A DNA stretch of 64,000 bases from Halegenticoccus tardaugens (GCF_004116405.1 NZ_SDIC01000003.1:496001-560000); one strand, 5' to 3'; positions 36,594 to 44,994 are shown, counted from the first letter of the stretch. The notes: generated from the letters alone by a model not told the origin. Made by a program: numbers and translations.

Positions 36594-36788
36594 TCAGAGG
36601 CGCGTGACGTTCGTCGCGCGCGGGCCCTTCGGGGCCTGTTCGATGCTGAACTCCACTTCCTGTCCCTCTTCGAGATCCGGACCGCCAACGTCCTCCATGT
36701 GGAAGAACACGTCGTCGTCCGCGTCGTCGCTCGAGATGAAACCGTAGCCGCCAGTGTCGTTGAAGAAATCAACGTTTCCTTTCGCCAT
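36594..36788 (-). CDS. cspA: cold-shock domain protein
   Basis: A 64-residue single cold-shock domain: MAKGNVDFFNDTGGYGFISS with RNP1-like GYGFI, then DDVFFHMEDV (RNP2-like VFFH) and FSIEQAPKGPRATNV. It binds single-stranded RNA or DNA, with a likely RNA-chaperone role. The start at 36788 gives the exact family N-terminus; a longer open frame upstream is not conserved. A TATA element (minus-strand tcttatg, 36816-36822) lies about 30 nt before the ATG. Confidence 0.95.
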   Translation of the reverse strand: MAKGNVDFFNDTGGYGFISSDDADDDVFFHMEDVGGPDLEEGQEVEFSIEQAPKGPRATNVTRL

Positions 36789-37106
36789 TGCCTTTGGACG
36801 GTGCGCCCCCCGCCGCATAAGACTTTCGAGGGTCGTGGTACCAAGGGCGAATCTCGTTGACATCGTTCCGATTCGGACGAATTCAGTAGACGAATGTCCG
36901 ATTCTCGTGGTCCCAGTCTCGGTCGTTCCCGAACCGGTCATCTATTCGAACTACGACTACCGTCATCCACACTTGCGAACGCGGTCGATTCGATTCTCGT
37001 CGGACTCGGCCACCGCCTTCGAATTCGCATCGACAGGTGACTCTCTCGAAATCACCACCGTCGTCCACCGTGACGTATAATTAGCCCCACGGGAAATCGG
37101 TCACCC
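36789..37106. other. 318-bp intergenic region with two divergent promoters
   Basis: It holds the cold-shock gene TATA (36816-36822, minus strand) and, at 37076-37083, tataatta, a strong TATA about 28 nt before the malectin-like gene. The middle is AT-richer than the surroundings. I see no coding sequence or repeat in it. Confidence 0.6.
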
Positions 37107-38078
37107 ATGTTCGCCTCGTCGCGCTCGTCGCCGAACGATTCCTCATCCGGTTCCCAGCGGTACGCGAGTTGGGTGCAGTGGGCGCTGCTCGGTATCGGCG
37201 GGCTCTTCTTTCTCAGCGGGATCCTGCTCGCCGTCGGCGTTCCCGACGCGCCGCTCGACGCGTTGGCCGCGGACGACGGCGACGAGTCGTACCCGACGCC
37301 GGTCCCGGAGGACGACTCCACCGCCGAGGACGCGAACGCCGGCGGCGAATCCGCCGCGACGAACGACGGCGGGAAGCGGGACTCCGGGACCGACGCCCGA
37401 CAGTCCGATCCGCCGGACGCGCCGGAGACGACCGAGCCGACCGAGACCGCTACCGCTACCCCTACCCCATCGCCGTCGCCCGGCGGCGGCGCAGAGCCTG
37501 TGTACCGCATCAACGTCGGCGGTCCGCGAATCGCCGTCGACGGCGGCCTCGACTGGTCGCCCGACACCGCGGACGCCCCCTCGTCGCACTTCAATTCGGG
37601 CCGAACCGATACGGTCGCTCACCGCACGCCGGACGAGATCACCACGGAGGACGACGTCCCGTCGACCGCGCCCGACGCGATGTTCCAGACGTACCGGTTC
37701 GACCGCGGCTCCGACGACGAGGGCGACGAGGAGATGGTCTGGCGCTTCCCGGTCGATCCGAACCGCGCGTACGAGGTCCGACTCTACGTCGTCGAGCCGT
37801 TCTTCACCGACGGCGAGTCGGGCCGGGACTACGAGCGACCCTACGACGAGGGCGGCCCGCGCTCGTTCGGCGTCGAGATCGGCGGCGAAACCGCCATGGA
37901 GAACTACGAACCGTTCCGCGAGCACGGCCACGACGTGGGCGCCGTGCAGTCCTTCAAGGCGACCGACGACGACGGCGTGATCGAGGTCCGGTTCCTCCGC
38001 GAGGTGGAGAACCCCACCGTCTCCGGGATCGAGATCGTCGACGCCGGGCCGCGGGATGGAGACAACGGCGACGATTGA
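37107..38078 (+). CDS. membrane-anchored malectin-like domain protein
   Basis: A 323-residue protein with one N-terminal transmembrane segment (about 22-44, WVQWALLGIGGLFFLSGILLAVG), a long low-complexity linker rich in D, E, T, P and S (about 50-125, typical of O-glycosylated stalks), and a malectin-like C-terminal domain (about 130-315: YRINVGGPRIAVDGGLDWSPD, FQTYRF, YEVRLYVVEPFF, VSGIEIVDAG). Malectin domains bind carbohydrates, so a cell-surface glycan-binding role is inferred. A strong TATA lies 28 nt upstream, so the mRNA is leaderless. Confidence 0.82.
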   Translation: MFASSRSSPNDSSSGSQRYASWVQWALLGIGGLFFLSGILLAVGVPDAPLDALAADDGDESYPTPVPEDDSTAEDANAGGESAATNDGGKRDSGTDARQSDPPDAPETTEPTETATATPTPSPSPGGGAEPVYRINVGGPRIAVDGGLDWSPDTADAPSSHFNSGRTDTVAHRTPDEITTEDDVPSTAPDAMFQTYRFDRGSDDEGDEEMVWRFPVDPNRAYEVRLYVVEPFFTDGESGRDYERPYDEGGPRSFGVEIGGETAMENYEPFREHGHDVGAVQSFKATDDDGVIEVRFLREVENPTVSGIEIVDAGPRDGDNGDD

Positions 38079-38259
38079 GTTATCGGCGGGGAGCGATTCG
38101 TCGCGGCCCATCGGACGGCAACGGGAATCCAGTCCGCGTCCCGACGAGTGGGGGTGATCGCCGACGTCGGTCCGTCCGAGGCGACGACGAGTACCCAGGT
38201 GGGACGACGGGCGACCCGTCGGCCTCGATCCATCTGCGTCCGTTACCGCGTAGACGCAT
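38079..38259. other. intergenic stretch before the tRNA-Phe tail units
   Basis: It follows the malectin-like gene, is GC-rich and has no credible frame. It leads into the first of two partial tRNA-Phe copies, so together with the units the gene-free region spans 38079-38496 (418 bp). Confidence 0.5.
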
Positions 38260-38280
38260 CGCCTCCCGGATTTGAACCGG
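38260..38280 (-). repeat. partial tRNA-Phe 3' end, copy 2 (distal)
   Basis: On the minus strand ccggttcaaatccgggaggcg repeats the T-arm and most of the 3' acceptor strand of tRNA-Phe, 240 bp downstream of the same sequence in the intact gene. It has no 5' half. It ends in gatgcg rather than the gca of the tRNA. Confidence 0.7.
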
Positions 38281-38346
38281 AGCAAGACGTGCTCGCTCAC
38301 GTCGTTCGCTGCGCGCGACTTGCAGGGTTCAAATCGCGGTCGAGAA

Positions 38347-38378
38347 CATTTTCACTGCTCGCTTCGTTCGCAGGAAAA
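38347..38378 (-). repeat. hairpin abutting tRNA-Phe partial copy 1
   Basis: attttcactgc (38347-38357) pairs with gcaggaaaat (38369-38378) apart from one bulged base; the loop contains the gcttcgttc core. It directly follows the discriminator position of partial copy 1, in the same relation that the next hairpin has to the intact tRNA. Confidence 0.55.
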
Positions 38379-38401
38379 TGCCGCCTCCCGGATTTGAACC
38401 G
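38378..38401 (-). repeat. partial tRNA-Phe 3' end, copy 1 (proximal)
   Basis: The last 24 nt of tRNA-Phe, including all of the 3' acceptor strand and discriminator A (minus strand ccggttcaaatccggg then aggcggca), are repeated exactly about 119 bp downstream of the intact gene. The matching 5' acceptor strand, D-arm and anticodon arm are missing. Confidence 0.75.
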
Positions 38402-38459
38402 GAGCCGTTCCGTTCGCTCCGCTCACTCCACGGCAGGGTCCAGAATCCGCTCGGATGGA

Positions 38460-38496
38460 TACGTTTCGCTCGGCGAAGTTGCCTCGCGAAAACGTA
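38460..38496 (-). repeat. hairpin abutting the intact tRNA-Phe 3' end
   Basis: tacgtttcgc (38460-38469) pairs with gcgaaaacgta (38486-38496) with one extra base. The stem begins at the first base after the discriminator of tRNA-Phe. It may be the 3' trailer structure or terminator. Confidence 0.55.
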
Positions 38497-38570
38497 TGCC
38501 GCCTCCCGGATTTGAACCGGGGACAGCTCGATCTTCAGTCGAGTGCTCTCCCAGTCTGAGCTAAGGCGGC
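38497..38570 (-). tRNA. tRNA-Phe (GAA)
   Basis: A 74-nt cloverleaf on the minus strand: acceptor gccgcct/aggcggc, anticodon stem ctcga/tcgag around loop ctgaaga (anticodon GAA), T-arm cccgg-ttcaaat-ccggg, discriminator A73. No CCA is encoded. Two partial copies of its 3' end follow downstream at intervals of about 120 bp. The minus-strand stretch ccttttt near 38594-38602 is a possible promoter. Confidence 0.97.
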
Positions 38571-38624
38571 GCACTCGCACCGAGGTCGAAGAGGGCAAAA
38601 AGGATTTCGAAACGGACCCACGCC

Positions 38625-39185
38625 CTACGTGACTTTCCGCCGCTCCGTGAACGTCTCCTCGCCGCCGGCCCACCTGATCGTCGTGTCGATCGTCACGTAC
38701 CCGTCGTTTCGCTGCACCTTGTACGCGTCCGCGTACCCGAGATCGACGCGTTCCGTCCGGGTCACCCGCTCGTCGCGATCCATCGAGTCGACGGTCTCTT
38801 GACCCCGCCAGAGCTCGTCGCCGTCGGCCGAGATGCGCGAGACGACGACGACCTCACTGTCCACGCGATCGCCCGTGTTCGTCACGACGACCGTCACGTC
38901 GCGGCAGGTCGTTCCGCACTCTTCGATCCGCTCTACCGCGAAACGAAACCGCTTATCGTCTCCGTCGGCCGTCTCGCCGGACCCGGTCGCGTTTTGACCG
39001 CCCGCCGCGCTATCGCCGTCCGATTTCGAGGCTGTGTTCTCCTGCATCGCTGTCGTCTGCTCCGTCCCGTCGTCCGTCGCGGGCTCGCCGATTAACTCCC
39101 CCGGATCTCCGAGGGCGAACGTCCCCGCCGCGGCCGCGACGGCGACGAATCCGACGACACCCAGTAGTACGTATCTCCCCTCCAT
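38625..39185 (-). CDS. membrane-anchored exported protein, unknown function
   Basis: A 186-residue protein with an N-terminal hydrophobic segment (about 5-25, VLLGVVGFVAVAAAAGTFAL), an acidic, Thr/Gly/Asp-rich linker (about 30-75), and a C-terminal beta domain (FRFAVERIEECGTTCRDVTVVV ... VVVVSRIS) with a Cys pair in ECGTTC that could form an extracellular disulfide or bind metal. It looks like a CARDB/FxLYD-type surface domain, but this is not certain. The start at 39185 (MEGRYVLLG) puts the hydrophobic segment at the N-terminus; the upstream in-frame ATG at 39278 adds 31 charged residues and lies in AT-rich promoter sequence. Confidence 0.68.
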   Translation of the reverse strand: MEGRYVLLGVVGFVAVAAAAGTFALGDPGELIGEPATDDGTEQTTAMQENTASKSDGDSAAGGQNATGSGETADGDDKRFRFAVERIEECGTTCRDVTVVVTNTGDRVDSEVVVVSRISADGDELWRGQETVDSMDRDERVTRTERVDLGYADAYKVQRNDGYVTIDTTIRWAGGEETFTERRKVT

Positions 39186-39405
39186 CGAACGTTGTTTCTC
39201 CCCGAACGTGCGTAGTTTTTCGCACATATATTCTTTCTGTACAGTCGACACACGGCGTATATCCGCTATACTCTCCAATTTCTAAATTGTGGGAGGATAG
39301 ATCAAAATAAATTATCTAATTCTGTTATTTACAGCATTCTGCTCTTCGTAACCGCTCCTCGAGCCGATGAGAACCGTCTTACTCGTCCGCCCGCTCGGGT
39401 ACACA

Positions 39406-40047
39406 ATGATCTCCGCGGAACTCGAACTCACCCCGACGGTCGACGGCCACGAGGCGATCTGCCTTCCCGATCTGGTCGTCGAACTCGATGCCAAGCGGAC
39501 CAGCCCGTCCGGCGGGATCATCGTTCTGATGTGGGTTTCGGGGGAGGGATTCGACGCGTTCGAGTCCCACCTCGCGGCCGAGCCCGTGGTCAGGGGGTGG
39601 TCGCTTCTGGTCGACGAACGCGGGGTTCGGCTGTACAGGATTCGCTACACGGAAGAGTGGTTCGGACGCGAGTTCCACGAGCGGTGCGTCGAACTGGACG
39701 CGACGATCGTCGACGGCGTCGGAACCGAAAACGGATGGTTGACCCAGATTCGGTTCGTCGACCACCGATCCTTCCGCGAACTCTGCCACTGGCTGGACGA
39801 GCGGGGGGTGCGGTTCCGCCTCCGTAGCGTCAGCCGGATTCGGTCGGTCCGAAACGGCGTCGCCCACCTCACCGACACCCAGCGCGAGGCGCTGTCGCTC
39901 GCGTACGAACTCGGATACTACGACATCCCCCGTCGAGCCACGCTGGGCGAGGTCGCGGCCGAACTCGGCATCTCCGGTCAGGCCTGCTCGGAGCGGCTTC
40001 GCCGCGCGTCCGCGAAGCTGATCCAGACGTACGGCGTCGAGTCGTGA
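39406..40047 (+). CDS. Bat-type HTH transcriptional regulator
   Basis: A 213-residue regulator. The N-terminal half is a beta-rich sensor-like domain seen in bacterio-opsin-activator relatives. The C-terminus is an HTH_10 domain: LTDTQREALSLAYELGYYDIP, then ATLGEVAAELGISGQACSERLRRA, the usual Bat signature. Ligand and targets are unknown. The start at 39406 is preferred over 39367 since the sensor domain then begins at the family position and a cttact TATA-like element lies about 27 nt upstream. The 220-bp AT-rich region before it also carries the promoter of the divergent exported-protein gene. Confidence 0.85.
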   Translation: MISAELELTPTVDGHEAICLPDLVVELDAKRTSPSGGIIVLMWVSGEGFDAFESHLAAEPVVRGWSLLVDERGVRLYRIRYTEEWFGREFHERCVELDATIVDGVGTENGWLTQIRFVDHRSFRELCHWLDERGVRFRLRSVSRIRSVRNGVAHLTDTQREALSLAYELGYYDIPRRATLGEVAAELGISGQACSERLRRASAKLIQTYGVES

Positions 40048-40085
40048 ACGTTCGGCCGGTTGCCGACGCGTTCGCCGCAGAAACG

Positions 40086-40159
40086 TGGGCTCGGGCGGAT
40101 TCGAACCACCGATTTCGGCCTTGTAAAGGCCGCGTCATGACCAGCTAGACCACGAGCCC
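40086..40159 (-). tRNA. tRNA-Val (TAC)
   Basis: A 74-nt cloverleaf on the minus strand: acceptor gggctcg/cgagccc, anticodon stem cggcc/ggccg around loop tttacaa (anticodon TAC), T-arm ggtgg-ttcgaat-ccgcc, discriminator A73. No CCA is encoded. A TATA element (minus-strand gttattc, 40184-40190) lies about 28 nt before the 5' end. No partial 3' copy follows this tRNA. Confidence 0.96.
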
Positions 40160-40212
40160 GTACGTGGATACTCGACTCGGCGCGAATAACTGTTGCTTTC
40201 TGCCCCGGAACG

Positions 40213-40217
40213 TTTAC
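40213..40217 (+). promoter_or_regulatory. TATA element of DUF192 gene
   Basis: tttac within cgtttacccc lies 25-29 nt upstream of the GTG at 40242. This supports leaderless initiation at that GTG and rejects the upstream ATG at 40164, which lies on top of the tRNA-Val promoter. Confidence 0.45.
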
Positions 40218-40241
40218 CCCCGCGCTTTCCTACCTTCCCGT

Positions 40242-40742
40242 GTGGTCTCTCGACGCACCCTCGCCGTCCTCGCCGCGGTCGCCCTCCTCGCGGTCGCCGG
40301 CGTCGGGGCCGCCTACGCGGCCGGACTCTTCTCCGCCGGCGAGTACGACCGGACGACCGTCACCGTCGTGGACGACGAGGACGGAACGAAACTCGCCACC
40401 GTTGAGGTCCGCGTCGCCGACACGCCGCAAAAGCGGTACACGGGCCTGAGCGACACGGCCTCCCTCGACGACGGCGAGGGGATGCTGTTCGTCCACCCCG
40501 CCGAGGGCGATCACGCCTACGTCATGCGCGATATGGCCTTCCCGCTGGACATCGTCTTCGTCGACGCCGACGGGACGATCACGCGGATCCACCACGCCCC
40601 GCTCCCGTCGGAGGGGACGGACGAGTCCGATCTGAAACGGTACGAGGGCCGCGGCAAGTACGTCCTCGAAGTGCCGTACGGCTACACGAACCGAACGGGC
40701 GTCGACGCCGGCGATCGGGTCACTATCCGGGACTGGGACTGA
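40242..40742 (+). CDS. DUF192-family membrane-anchored protein
   Basis: A 166-residue protein with an N-terminal signal/anchor (SRRTLAVLAAVALLAVAG) and a DUF192 domain: EVRVADTPQKRYTGLSDTASLDDGEGMLFVHP, YVMRDMAFPLDIVFVDADG, and YVLEVPYGYTNRTGVDAGD. DUF192 is a widespread beta-barrel family without an agreed function. The domain faces outside if the N-terminal helix acts as anchor. Start GTG 40242, chosen from the TATA spacing and because the product then starts with the signal (VSRRTL...). Confidence 0.85.
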   Translation: MVSRRTLAVLAAVALLAVAGVGAAYAAGLFSAGEYDRTTVTVVDDEDGTKLATVEVRVADTPQKRYTGLSDTASLDDGEGMLFVHPAEGDHAYVMRDMAFPLDIVFVDADGTITRIHHAPLPSEGTDESDLKRYEGRGKYVLEVPYGYTNRTGVDAGDRVTIRDWD

Positions 40743-40832
40743 GCGCCGACGCGCGCCCACACCGCGGGGCGATCCGGCGTATTCCGGTTCGAATGAGAAC
40801 CCCTTTGACACTTCGCCGAGAAGGTTTCTCCC

Positions 40833-42758
40833 ATGAGTAGCATCGACTGGGAAAAAGACGACCCGTTCGAAGCGCAGCGCGACGGCATCGAAGAGCCGAT
40901 GCGTCGGTTGCTCTTCGCGTACGGTCGTCCCCACTGGTTCTCGGCGACGGTCGGAATCGTCGCCAGCGTCCTCGCGCGGATCCTCGACCTCTTGCCGCCG
41001 ATCCTCCTCGGCGTCGCGATCGACTCCCTCTTCGAGAAGACCGCGCCGTTCAGCTTACCCGTCGTCCCCGACGCGTGGCTCCCCGCCGACGGCACCGGAC
41101 AGTTCGCGCTCGTCATCGGGCTCATCGCCGGCTCCTTTCTCGTCGGGGCGGCGTTTCACTGGATCCGAAACTGGGGGTTCAACGCCTTCGCGCAGGACAT
41201 CCAACACGAGGTCCGAACCGACGCGTACGACCGGATGCAGCGGCTGAACCTGGACTTCTTCGCCGACAAGCAGACCGGCGAGATGATGTCCGTCCTCTCG
41301 AACGACGTCAACCAGCTCGAACGCTTTCTCAACGACGGGTTGAACTCGGCGTTCCGACTGGTCGTCATGGTCGTCGGCATCGCGGTGTACCTCCTGTATC
41401 TCAACCCGCAGCTCGCGCTCGTCGCCCTCTCGCCGGTGCCGCTCATCGCCGTCTTCACGTACATCTTCGTCAAGCGGATCCAGCCGAAGTACGCCGCGGT
41501 CCGATCGAGCGTCGGCAAGGTGAACTCCCGGCTGGAGAACAACCTCGGCGGGATCCAGGTGATCAAATCGAGCAACACCGAGAACTTCGAATCGGACCGG
41601 GTGGACGACGTCTCGCGGAAGTACTACGACACGAACTGGGGGGCGATCCGCATCCGAATCAAGTTCTTCCCCGGCCTCCAGCTCATCTCGGGGATCGGCT
41701 TCGTGCTCACCTTCCTCGTCGGCGGCTACTGGGTCTTCACGGGGAGCGCGCCGGGTCCGTTCAGCGGAACGCTCTCCACGGGGGACTTCGTCGTCTTCAT
41801 CCTCTTCACCCAACAGCTCGTCTGGCCGATGGCGCAGTTCGGGCAGATCATCAACATGTACCAGCGCGCCGAGGCCTCCGCCGAGCGCATCTTCGGCCTC
41901 ATGGACGAGCGCGGGCGGATCGACGACGACGGGAACGCGGACGACCTGGTCGTCGGCGACGGTCGCGTCGAGTACGACGACGTCACGTTCGGCTACGACG
42001 AGGGCGAGACGATCGTCGAGGACGTCTCCTTCACCGTCGAGGGCGGCGACACCCTCGCGCTCGTCGGGCCGACCGGCGCGGGCAAGTCCACGGTTCTCAA
42101 GCTGCTGCTTCGGATGTACGACGTGGAAGAGGGAGCTGTCCGGATCGACGGGCAGGACGTCCGCGACGTGAACCTATCGAGCCTGCGGCGGTCGATCGGC
42201 TACGTGAGCCAGGAGACGTTCATGTTCTACGGGACGGTGAAGGAGAACATCGCCTACGGCGCGTTCGACGCGTCCGACGAGGCGATCGTCGAGGCGGCGA
42301 CGGCGGCGGAGGCGCACGAGTTCATCTCGAACCTCCCGGACGGGTACGACACGATGGTCGGCGAGCGCGGCGTGAAGCTCTCTGGCGGCCAGCGCCAGCG
42401 GCTCTCCATCGCCCGCGCCGTGCTCAAGGACCCCGAGATCCTCGTGCTCGACGAGGCGACCTCCGACGTGGACACCGAGACGGAGATGCTGATCCAGCGG
42501 AGCCTCGACCGCCTGACGGCCGATCGGACGACGTTCGCCATCGCCCACCGCCTCTCGACGATCAAGGACGCGGATCAGATCGTCGTCCTCGAAGACGGCC
42601 GAATCAAAGAACGCGGCGCGCACGAGGAGCTTTTGAAAGCGGACGGTCTGTACGCACACCTCTGGGGCGTTCAGGCCGGCGAGATCGACGAACTCCCGGA
42701 GGAGTTCATCGAGCGGGCGAGCCGCCGGCAGGCCCGAACCGAGGCCGGAAACGACTGA
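40833..42758 (+). CDS. ABC exporter, fused permease and ATPase
   Basis: A 641-residue half-transporter of the MsbA/multidrug type. The N-terminal six-helix permease domain (about 30-330) is followed by a nucleotide-binding domain: Walker A LVGPTGAGKST near residue 411-419, Q-loop VSQETFMFYG, signature LSGGQRQRLSIARA near 514-527, Walker B ILVLDEATSDVD near 533-544, and H-loop IAHRLSTI. It would work as a homodimer or with another half-transporter exporting lipids or hydrophobic compounds; the substrate is not predictable. The conserved LNLDFFADKQTGEMMSVLSNDV coupling region is present. It appears monocistronic. Confidence 0.94.
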   Translation: MSSIDWEKDDPFEAQRDGIEEPMRRLLFAYGRPHWFSATVGIVASVLARILDLLPPILLGVAIDSLFEKTAPFSLPVVPDAWLPADGTGQFALVIGLIAGSFLVGAAFHWIRNWGFNAFAQDIQHEVRTDAYDRMQRLNLDFFADKQTGEMMSVLSNDVNQLERFLNDGLNSAFRLVVMVVGIAVYLLYLNPQLALVALSPVPLIAVFTYIFVKRIQPKYAAVRSSVGKVNSRLENNLGGIQVIKSSNTENFESDRVDDVSRKYYDTNWGAIRIRIKFFPGLQLISGIGFVLTFLVGGYWVFTGSAPGPFSGTLSTGDFVVFILFTQQLVWPMAQFGQIINMYQRAEASAERIFGLMDERGRIDDDGNADDLVVGDGRVEYDDVTFGYDEGETIVEDVSFTVEGGDTLALVGPTGAGKSTVLKLLLRMYDVEEGAVRIDGQDVRDVNLSSLRRSIGYVSQETFMFYGTVKENIAYGAFDASDEAIVEAATAAEAHEFISNLPDGYDTMVGERGVKLSGGQRQRLSIARAVLKDPEILVLDEATSDVDTETEMLIQRSLDRLTADRTTFAIAHRLSTIKDADQIVVLEDGRIKERGAHEELLKADGLYAHLWGVQAGEIDELPEEFIERASRRQARTEAGND

Positions 42759-42767
42759 GCGGGTCGG

Positions 42768-43091
42768 TCAGAACGACTCGTTCTCCCCGCCTTCGCCCTC
42801 GGTTTCGAGCCCGCGGTCGCTGTACCCCTCGCGACCGACGGCCTCGCTCCCGACCATGTTGAACACCGCCTGTCTGACCTCCTCGGCCCGTTCGAACTCC
42901 TCGCCGCTTTCCTCCTGGTACGGTTCGAGGATCTCGCCGAACGTCCGCGCCCCGGACGGGAGTTCGAGCTCGTGGTCGCCGTACTCGTCGACCAGCTCCT
43001 CCGCGGTGGCCGGGTACTCGTGGTCGTCGAGCTTCTCCTCCAGGTCGCCGAACTCGATCCCCTGCTCGCGGGAGTCTTCCTCGTCGCTCAT
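42768..43091 (-). CDS. DUF5789-like haloarchaeal protein
   Basis: A 107-residue acidic protein that I place in DUF5789 from memory. The conserved centre is LDDHEYPATAEELVDEYGDHELELPSG-type sequence (helix, then a strand) followed by ARTFGEILEPYQEE. It is small, soluble and probably a DNA- or protein-binding helper; no function is known. The start at 43091 (MSDEEDSREQG) is chosen over one six codons upstream. It converges on the ABC exporter gene with a 9-nt gap. Confidence 0.72.
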   Translation of the reverse strand: MSDEEDSREQGIEFGDLEEKLDDHEYPATAEELVDEYGDHELELPSGARTFGEILEPYQEESGEEFERAEEVRQAVFNMVGSEAVGREGYSDRGLETEGEGGENESF

Positions 43092-43243
43092 GATCGTTCT
43101 CGATCGCATCGTCGCCGCGACGACACTAACGCCTTTGGGCCGCCCGTCTCGGCGAGCGGTCGTCCGATCCTCGCGTCGGTCGCCGTCGCGGCCGTCCTCC
43201 CCTTTCGTCCCCCTTTAGGTGGCTCCCCCGCGGAGAGCCACCC

Positions 43244-43981
43244 ATGCACCTCTCGGAAGTCGCCTGGACCGACGTCGCCGACCTCGACGCGGACCTCGCG
43301 CTCCTGCCCGTCGGCAGCACCGAACAGCACGGCCCCCACGCCCCGCTCGGCACGGACGCGCTGAACGCGGCCGCCGTCGCCGACGCGACCGCGGAGGCGT
43401 ACGACGGCGAGGTCGTCGTCGCCCCGACGATTCCGGTCGGCGTCGCGGAGGAACACCGCCACTTTCCCGGCACGCTCTGGGTGACCCCGGACACGTTCCG
43501 CGCCTACGTCCGCGAGACGGTCGGAAGCCTCGCCGCCCACGGCCTCGATCGAATCGTGATCGTGAACGGCCACGGCGGCAACGTCGACGCGCTCCGGGAG
43601 GTCACCGGAACGATCACCCGCCGGGACGGGGCGTACGCGGTGTCGTTCACGTGGTTCGAGACCGTCGGCGAGCACGCCGCGCGGATGGGCCACGGCGGCG
43701 CGATCGAGACGGCGATGCTCAGACACGCCGCGCCGGAACTCGTCCGCGAGGATCGGATCGAGGAGGCCCGCGAGGGCGCGAGCGACCGCTGGGGCGAGTG
43801 GGTTTCGGGCGTCAACCTCGCACACGACTCCGCGGAGTTCACCGAAAACGGCGTCGTCGGGGACCCGAGCGAAGGTGAAGCCGAGCTCGGCGCCGAACTG
43901 CTCGACCTCGCGGTGGAAGCGTTGTGTACGCTTCTCGCGGCGGTCGAAGGTCGCGACGTCTCGCGTCCGGCGGATCGGTAG
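43244..43981 (+). CDS. creatininase-family amidohydrolase (ArfB-like candidate)
   Basis: A 245-residue metal-dependent hydrolase. Metal-binding motifs of the creatininase fold are present: LLPVGSTEQHGPHAPLGTDAL (E, H and D ligands), EEHRHFPGT, and VNGHGGNVDALRE, with MGHGGAIETAML near residue 147. In methanogens a member (ArfB) deformylates an intermediate of riboflavin and F420 biosynthesis, and haloarchaea are expected to need this step. The nearby dihydroneopterin aldolase (44594-44938) also acts on GTP-derived compounds, which makes ArfB attractive but unproved. Confidence 0.85.
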   Translation: MHLSEVAWTDVADLDADLALLPVGSTEQHGPHAPLGTDALNAAAVADATAEAYDGEVVVAPTIPVGVAEEHRHFPGTLWVTPDTFRAYVRETVGSLAAHGLDRIVIVNGHGGNVDALREVTGTITRRDGAYAVSFTWFETVGEHAARMGHGGAIETAMLRHAAPELVREDRIEEAREGASDRWGEWVSGVNLAHDSAEFTENGVVGDPSEGEAELGAELLDLAVEALCTLLAAVEGRDVSRPADR

Positions 43982-44005
43982 CCGATCCGCGCCGGAACCG
44001 CGACG

Positions 44006-44455
44006 CTACTCTTCGGATTCTTCTTCCGCTTCCGCTTCTTCCGCTTCTTCCTCGTCCGTCCCCGACTCGTGCGCCTCGTCCAGCGCGTTTCGAAGCTCCG
44101 GGACGGTGCTCGTCAGCGCTCCGACCTGTTCGCGAGCGTCTTCGAGCATCCCGACGACCTCCTCGACCGCCTCGATCTCCGCTTCGAGGTCGTCGGCGTC
44201 CTCGAACGCGTCGGCGCGCTCGCCCAGCGTGTACCACTTTTTCGCCTGCCGCAGGTGCTCCTCGGCGTCGCCCGCGGAAAGCGCGGAGCGGAGCCCGTTC
44301 AACACGCCGAGGACGTTCTCGGCCTCGGTCTCCCACACGTCGTCGCCGGCCGGGAGCGCCTCCCACGCCCCTTCGAGGTGCGACTCCACGTCCTCGCGCA
44401 TCTCCGCCGCCGCTTCGCCGAACAGTTCGTCGTCGCCGAGCGTCGATTGACTCAT
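44006..44455 (-). CDS. DUF5790-like haloarchaeal protein
   Basis: A 149-residue, highly acidic, all-helical protein, placed in DUF5790 from memory. It begins MSQSTLGDDELFGEAAAEMRED, has heptad-like helices in the middle (EIEAVEEVVGMLEDAREQVG) that could form a coiled coil, and ends in an E/A-only tail. No function is known. A TATA element (minus-strand gtttaaa, 44480-44486) lies about 28 nt before the ATG. Confidence 0.72.
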   Translation of the reverse strand: MSQSTLGDDELFGEAAAEMREDVESHLEGAWEALPAGDDVWETEAENVLGVLNGLRSALSAGDAEEHLRQAKKWYTLGERADAFEDADDLEAEIEAVEEVVGMLEDAREQVGALTSTVPELRNALDEAHESGTDEEEAEEAEAEEESEE

Positions 44456-44593
44456 ACGGGACGTTTGAACGCCTCCCGATTTAAACGCGTGCCCGAAAGT
44501 GAAAGTGAAATCCCGTCCGCTGGGCGACCGTCGCGCGGATTTCGCGACTCGCGCGTCGAGCCGATTCGTCGCTCGCCGGAGAGTGCCTGTCCG

Positions 44594-44938
44594 TCACTCG
44601 CCCTCGACCGCGACCAGCCGCATGAGCGGGTACCCTCCCTCCATCTCCATCCGCGTCCGGACGAGCACCCCCTCGTACCTGATCCGCATCTCGACTTCCA
44701 TGAACCGGCCCGTGAGCTCCGCGTAGCCGTGTTCGTGCTCGATCGCATCCGCGATCGCGTCGTCGAGGACGTCCACCGTCACGGACTCGCAGTACGGCTG
44801 GTTCTCGATGGCCTCCGCTATCGCCCGTTCGAGGCTGCGCGCGCTGTCCGGGCTCACGGGCGTCCCCGCGAACTGGTGGTACAGCGACCCGAACTTGATC
44901 CCCGCCTCGAAGCACGCCCGCTGAGCGTCCGTCGGCAT
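44594..44938 (-). CDS. mptD: archaeal-type dihydroneopterin aldolase
   Basis: A 114-residue enzyme of the archaeal dihydroneopterin aldolase family (MptD, MJ1585-like; once DUF381), which cleaves 7,8-dihydroneopterin to 6-hydroxymethyl-7,8-dihydropterin in pterin (folate/methanopterin) synthesis. The N-terminal CFEAGIKFGSLYHQFAGTPVS with conserved E, H and Q is characteristic, and the C-terminal half (YAELTGRFMEVEMRIRYEGV) matches the family. It is separate from bacterial FolB. It stands alone, 138 nt after the DUF5790-like gene end. Confidence 0.88.
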   Translation of the reverse strand: MPTDAQRACFEAGIKFGSLYHQFAGTPVSPDSARSLERAIAEAIENQPYCESVTVDVLDDAIADAIEHEHGYAELTGRFMEVEMRIRYEGVLVRTRMEMEGGYPLMRLVAVEGE

Positions 44939-44994
44939 GTTCGAACCGACCCGGCGGGACGGCTAAGTTCTGTCGTCGCGCGCCTCCGACGTGG

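Noticed and set aside
38260-38401. Considered as intact extra tRNA-Phe genes
   Set aside because: Each copy lacks the acceptor 5' strand, D-arm and anticodon arm.
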